DNA of 64,000 nucleotides, taken from Tianweitania populi. GTDB taxonomy: Bacteria > Pseudomonadota > Alphaproteobacteria > Rhizobiales > Rhizobiaceae. This document shows, piece by piece, positions 63,476 to 64,000 of the stretch. Location: assembly GCF_014652875.1 (NCBI RefSeq), contig NZ_BMZQ01000001.1, positions 1,178,001 through 1,242,000 on the forward strand, in the 5' to 3' direction. The position numbers and the translations under genes were made by a program. The notes beneath the pieces are model-generated. The model ran no database searches. It saw only the letters and a list, made by a program, of their open reading frames with translations, and was not told the DNA's origin. The stretch's first letter is position 1, and each line of letters starts with the position of its first letter.

Positions 63476-64000
63476 TCAAGCCGAGCGCATCCGCGCGCGC
63501 ACGACACCAAGCAGCAGCAGGCCGGTGCTGAAGATGCCCAGCATGAAAGGCAGGGCATGCGCACCGAGGACCTGCATCGAACCGCCCGACGTCGGCGGTC
63601 CCGCAATGCCGCCAAAGCCCCACATCATCGCAAACGCCGCGTTACCGGCCACCAGCATCGTGCCGGAAAAGCGCTGACCGAGTTCGATCACGGACATCGT
63701 ATACATGCCGTAGGAAAAGGCTCCCCAGAAGAAGATGGCCGGCCACTGGAAAGGCGTTCCGAGAACCATGGGCAGGAGCGCGCAACCGCCTGTCGCGAAT
63801 AAGGCGCAAAGCACCATCACCGCGCGCGCGCTCAGGCGCTCCGCCAACAGCCCAAGCGGGATCTGTAAGGCGACATTGCCGAAGAAGAAGACCGTCAGCA
63901 GTGTGGCCAGCTGTTGTTCTTCCAGGCCCATGGATCGGCCATAGGTCGGAAACAGAGCGAGCATGGAGGTTTCGGTTGCGGCAGCCACCCATACCGCCGC
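63476..64000 (-). CDS. MFS transporter, N-terminus beyond window edge
   Basis: The last 174 or so residues of a major-facilitator carrier: helices are seen at LLTVFFFGNVALQIPLGLLAERL with the loop motif ARAVMVLC, then FQWPAIFFWGAFSYGMYTMSVIELG, MLVAGNAAFAMMWGFGGIAGPP, and LPFMLGIFSTGLLLLGVV at the end. The frame is open through position 64000, so the start lies outside. Substrate unknown; the short C-terminal half resembles the YcaD/YfcJ-like group. Confidence 0.82.
   Translation of the reverse strand, partial: AAVWVAAATETSMLALFPTYGRSMGLEEQQLATLLTVFFFGNVALQIPLGLLAERLSARAVMVLCALFATGGCALLPMVLGTPFQWPAIFFWGAFSYGMYTMSVIELGQRFSGTMLVAGNAAFAMMWGFGGIAGPPTSGGSMQVLGAHALPFMLGIFSTGLLLLGVVRARMRSA

Overview
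The window is a chromosomal segment of an alphaproteobacterium of the order Hyphomicrobiales (Rhizobiales), most likely a Phyllobacteriaceae/Mesorhizobium-like lineage. Reasons: an acpXL-KS-KS-adh-lpxXL operon for the very-long-chain fatty acid of lipid A, the iron regulator RirA, a PutA lacking a DNA-binding domain paired with an Lrp-type PutR, class II DAHP synthase, glutathione reductase beside rpiA/gph, and high GC with dense genes on both strands. No phage, transposase, integrase or CRISPR array was seen. The genes look like resident core or niche genes, and the window cuts gltX at the left and an MFS transporter at the right.

Layout. 1-13 kb: gltX, bluB under a cobalamin riboswitch, a GNAT enzyme, nadE, a DedA protein, a GFA-family protein, aroG (class II), gor, a DUF2059 protein, rpiA diverging from gph, tRNA-Val(CAC), a 28-residue membrane peptide with its own terminator, and a large periplasmic L,D-transpeptidase. 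13-20 kb: moaA, an EamA transporter, mobA and mobB (molybdenum cofactor), then a polar amino-acid ABC importer (binding protein and two permeases, no ATPase) followed by a 3-hydroxyisobutyrate-dehydrogenase-like enzyme. 20-33 kb: scattered metabolic and regulatory genes, including a sensor histidine kinase, a CobT-like protein that has lost its catalytic motifs, an aspartic protease, a frameshifted TSUP permease, dusA, an Rrf2 regulator, a sugar oxidoreductase/isomerase pair and maiA.

33-38 kb: phasin, DUF445 and GNAT genes, then an iron/heme island: rirA, hemP, a small exported protein and an IsdG/HmuQ-type heme monooxygenase, with a TGA-N9-TCA iron-responsive box in the divergent hemP promoter region. 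38-46 kb: putA with divergent putR, a Sel1-type cysteine-rich protein, gabD, an AEC carrier and small stress-type genes. 47-52 kb: the lipid A very-long-chain acyl operon, in which the first ketosynthase lacks its active-site cysteine and no fabZ is present. 52-59 kb: an M20 peptidase followed by a dipeptide/oligopeptide ABC importer whose two ATPases are fused. A perfect 32-bp inverted repeat is read through as coding sequence in the linker of this fusion. 59-64 kb: a TSUP permease, isobutyryl-CoA-dehydrogenase-like and mmsB genes (valine catabolism), a structured intergenic region with a terminator, a Coa1-family membrane protein and the partial MFS gene.

The points most worth a second look are the motif-less CobT paralogue, the cysteine-less ketosynthase of the lipid A operon, the in-frame inverted repeat in the fused ABC ATPase, and the compact RirA/HemP/heme-oxygenase island.
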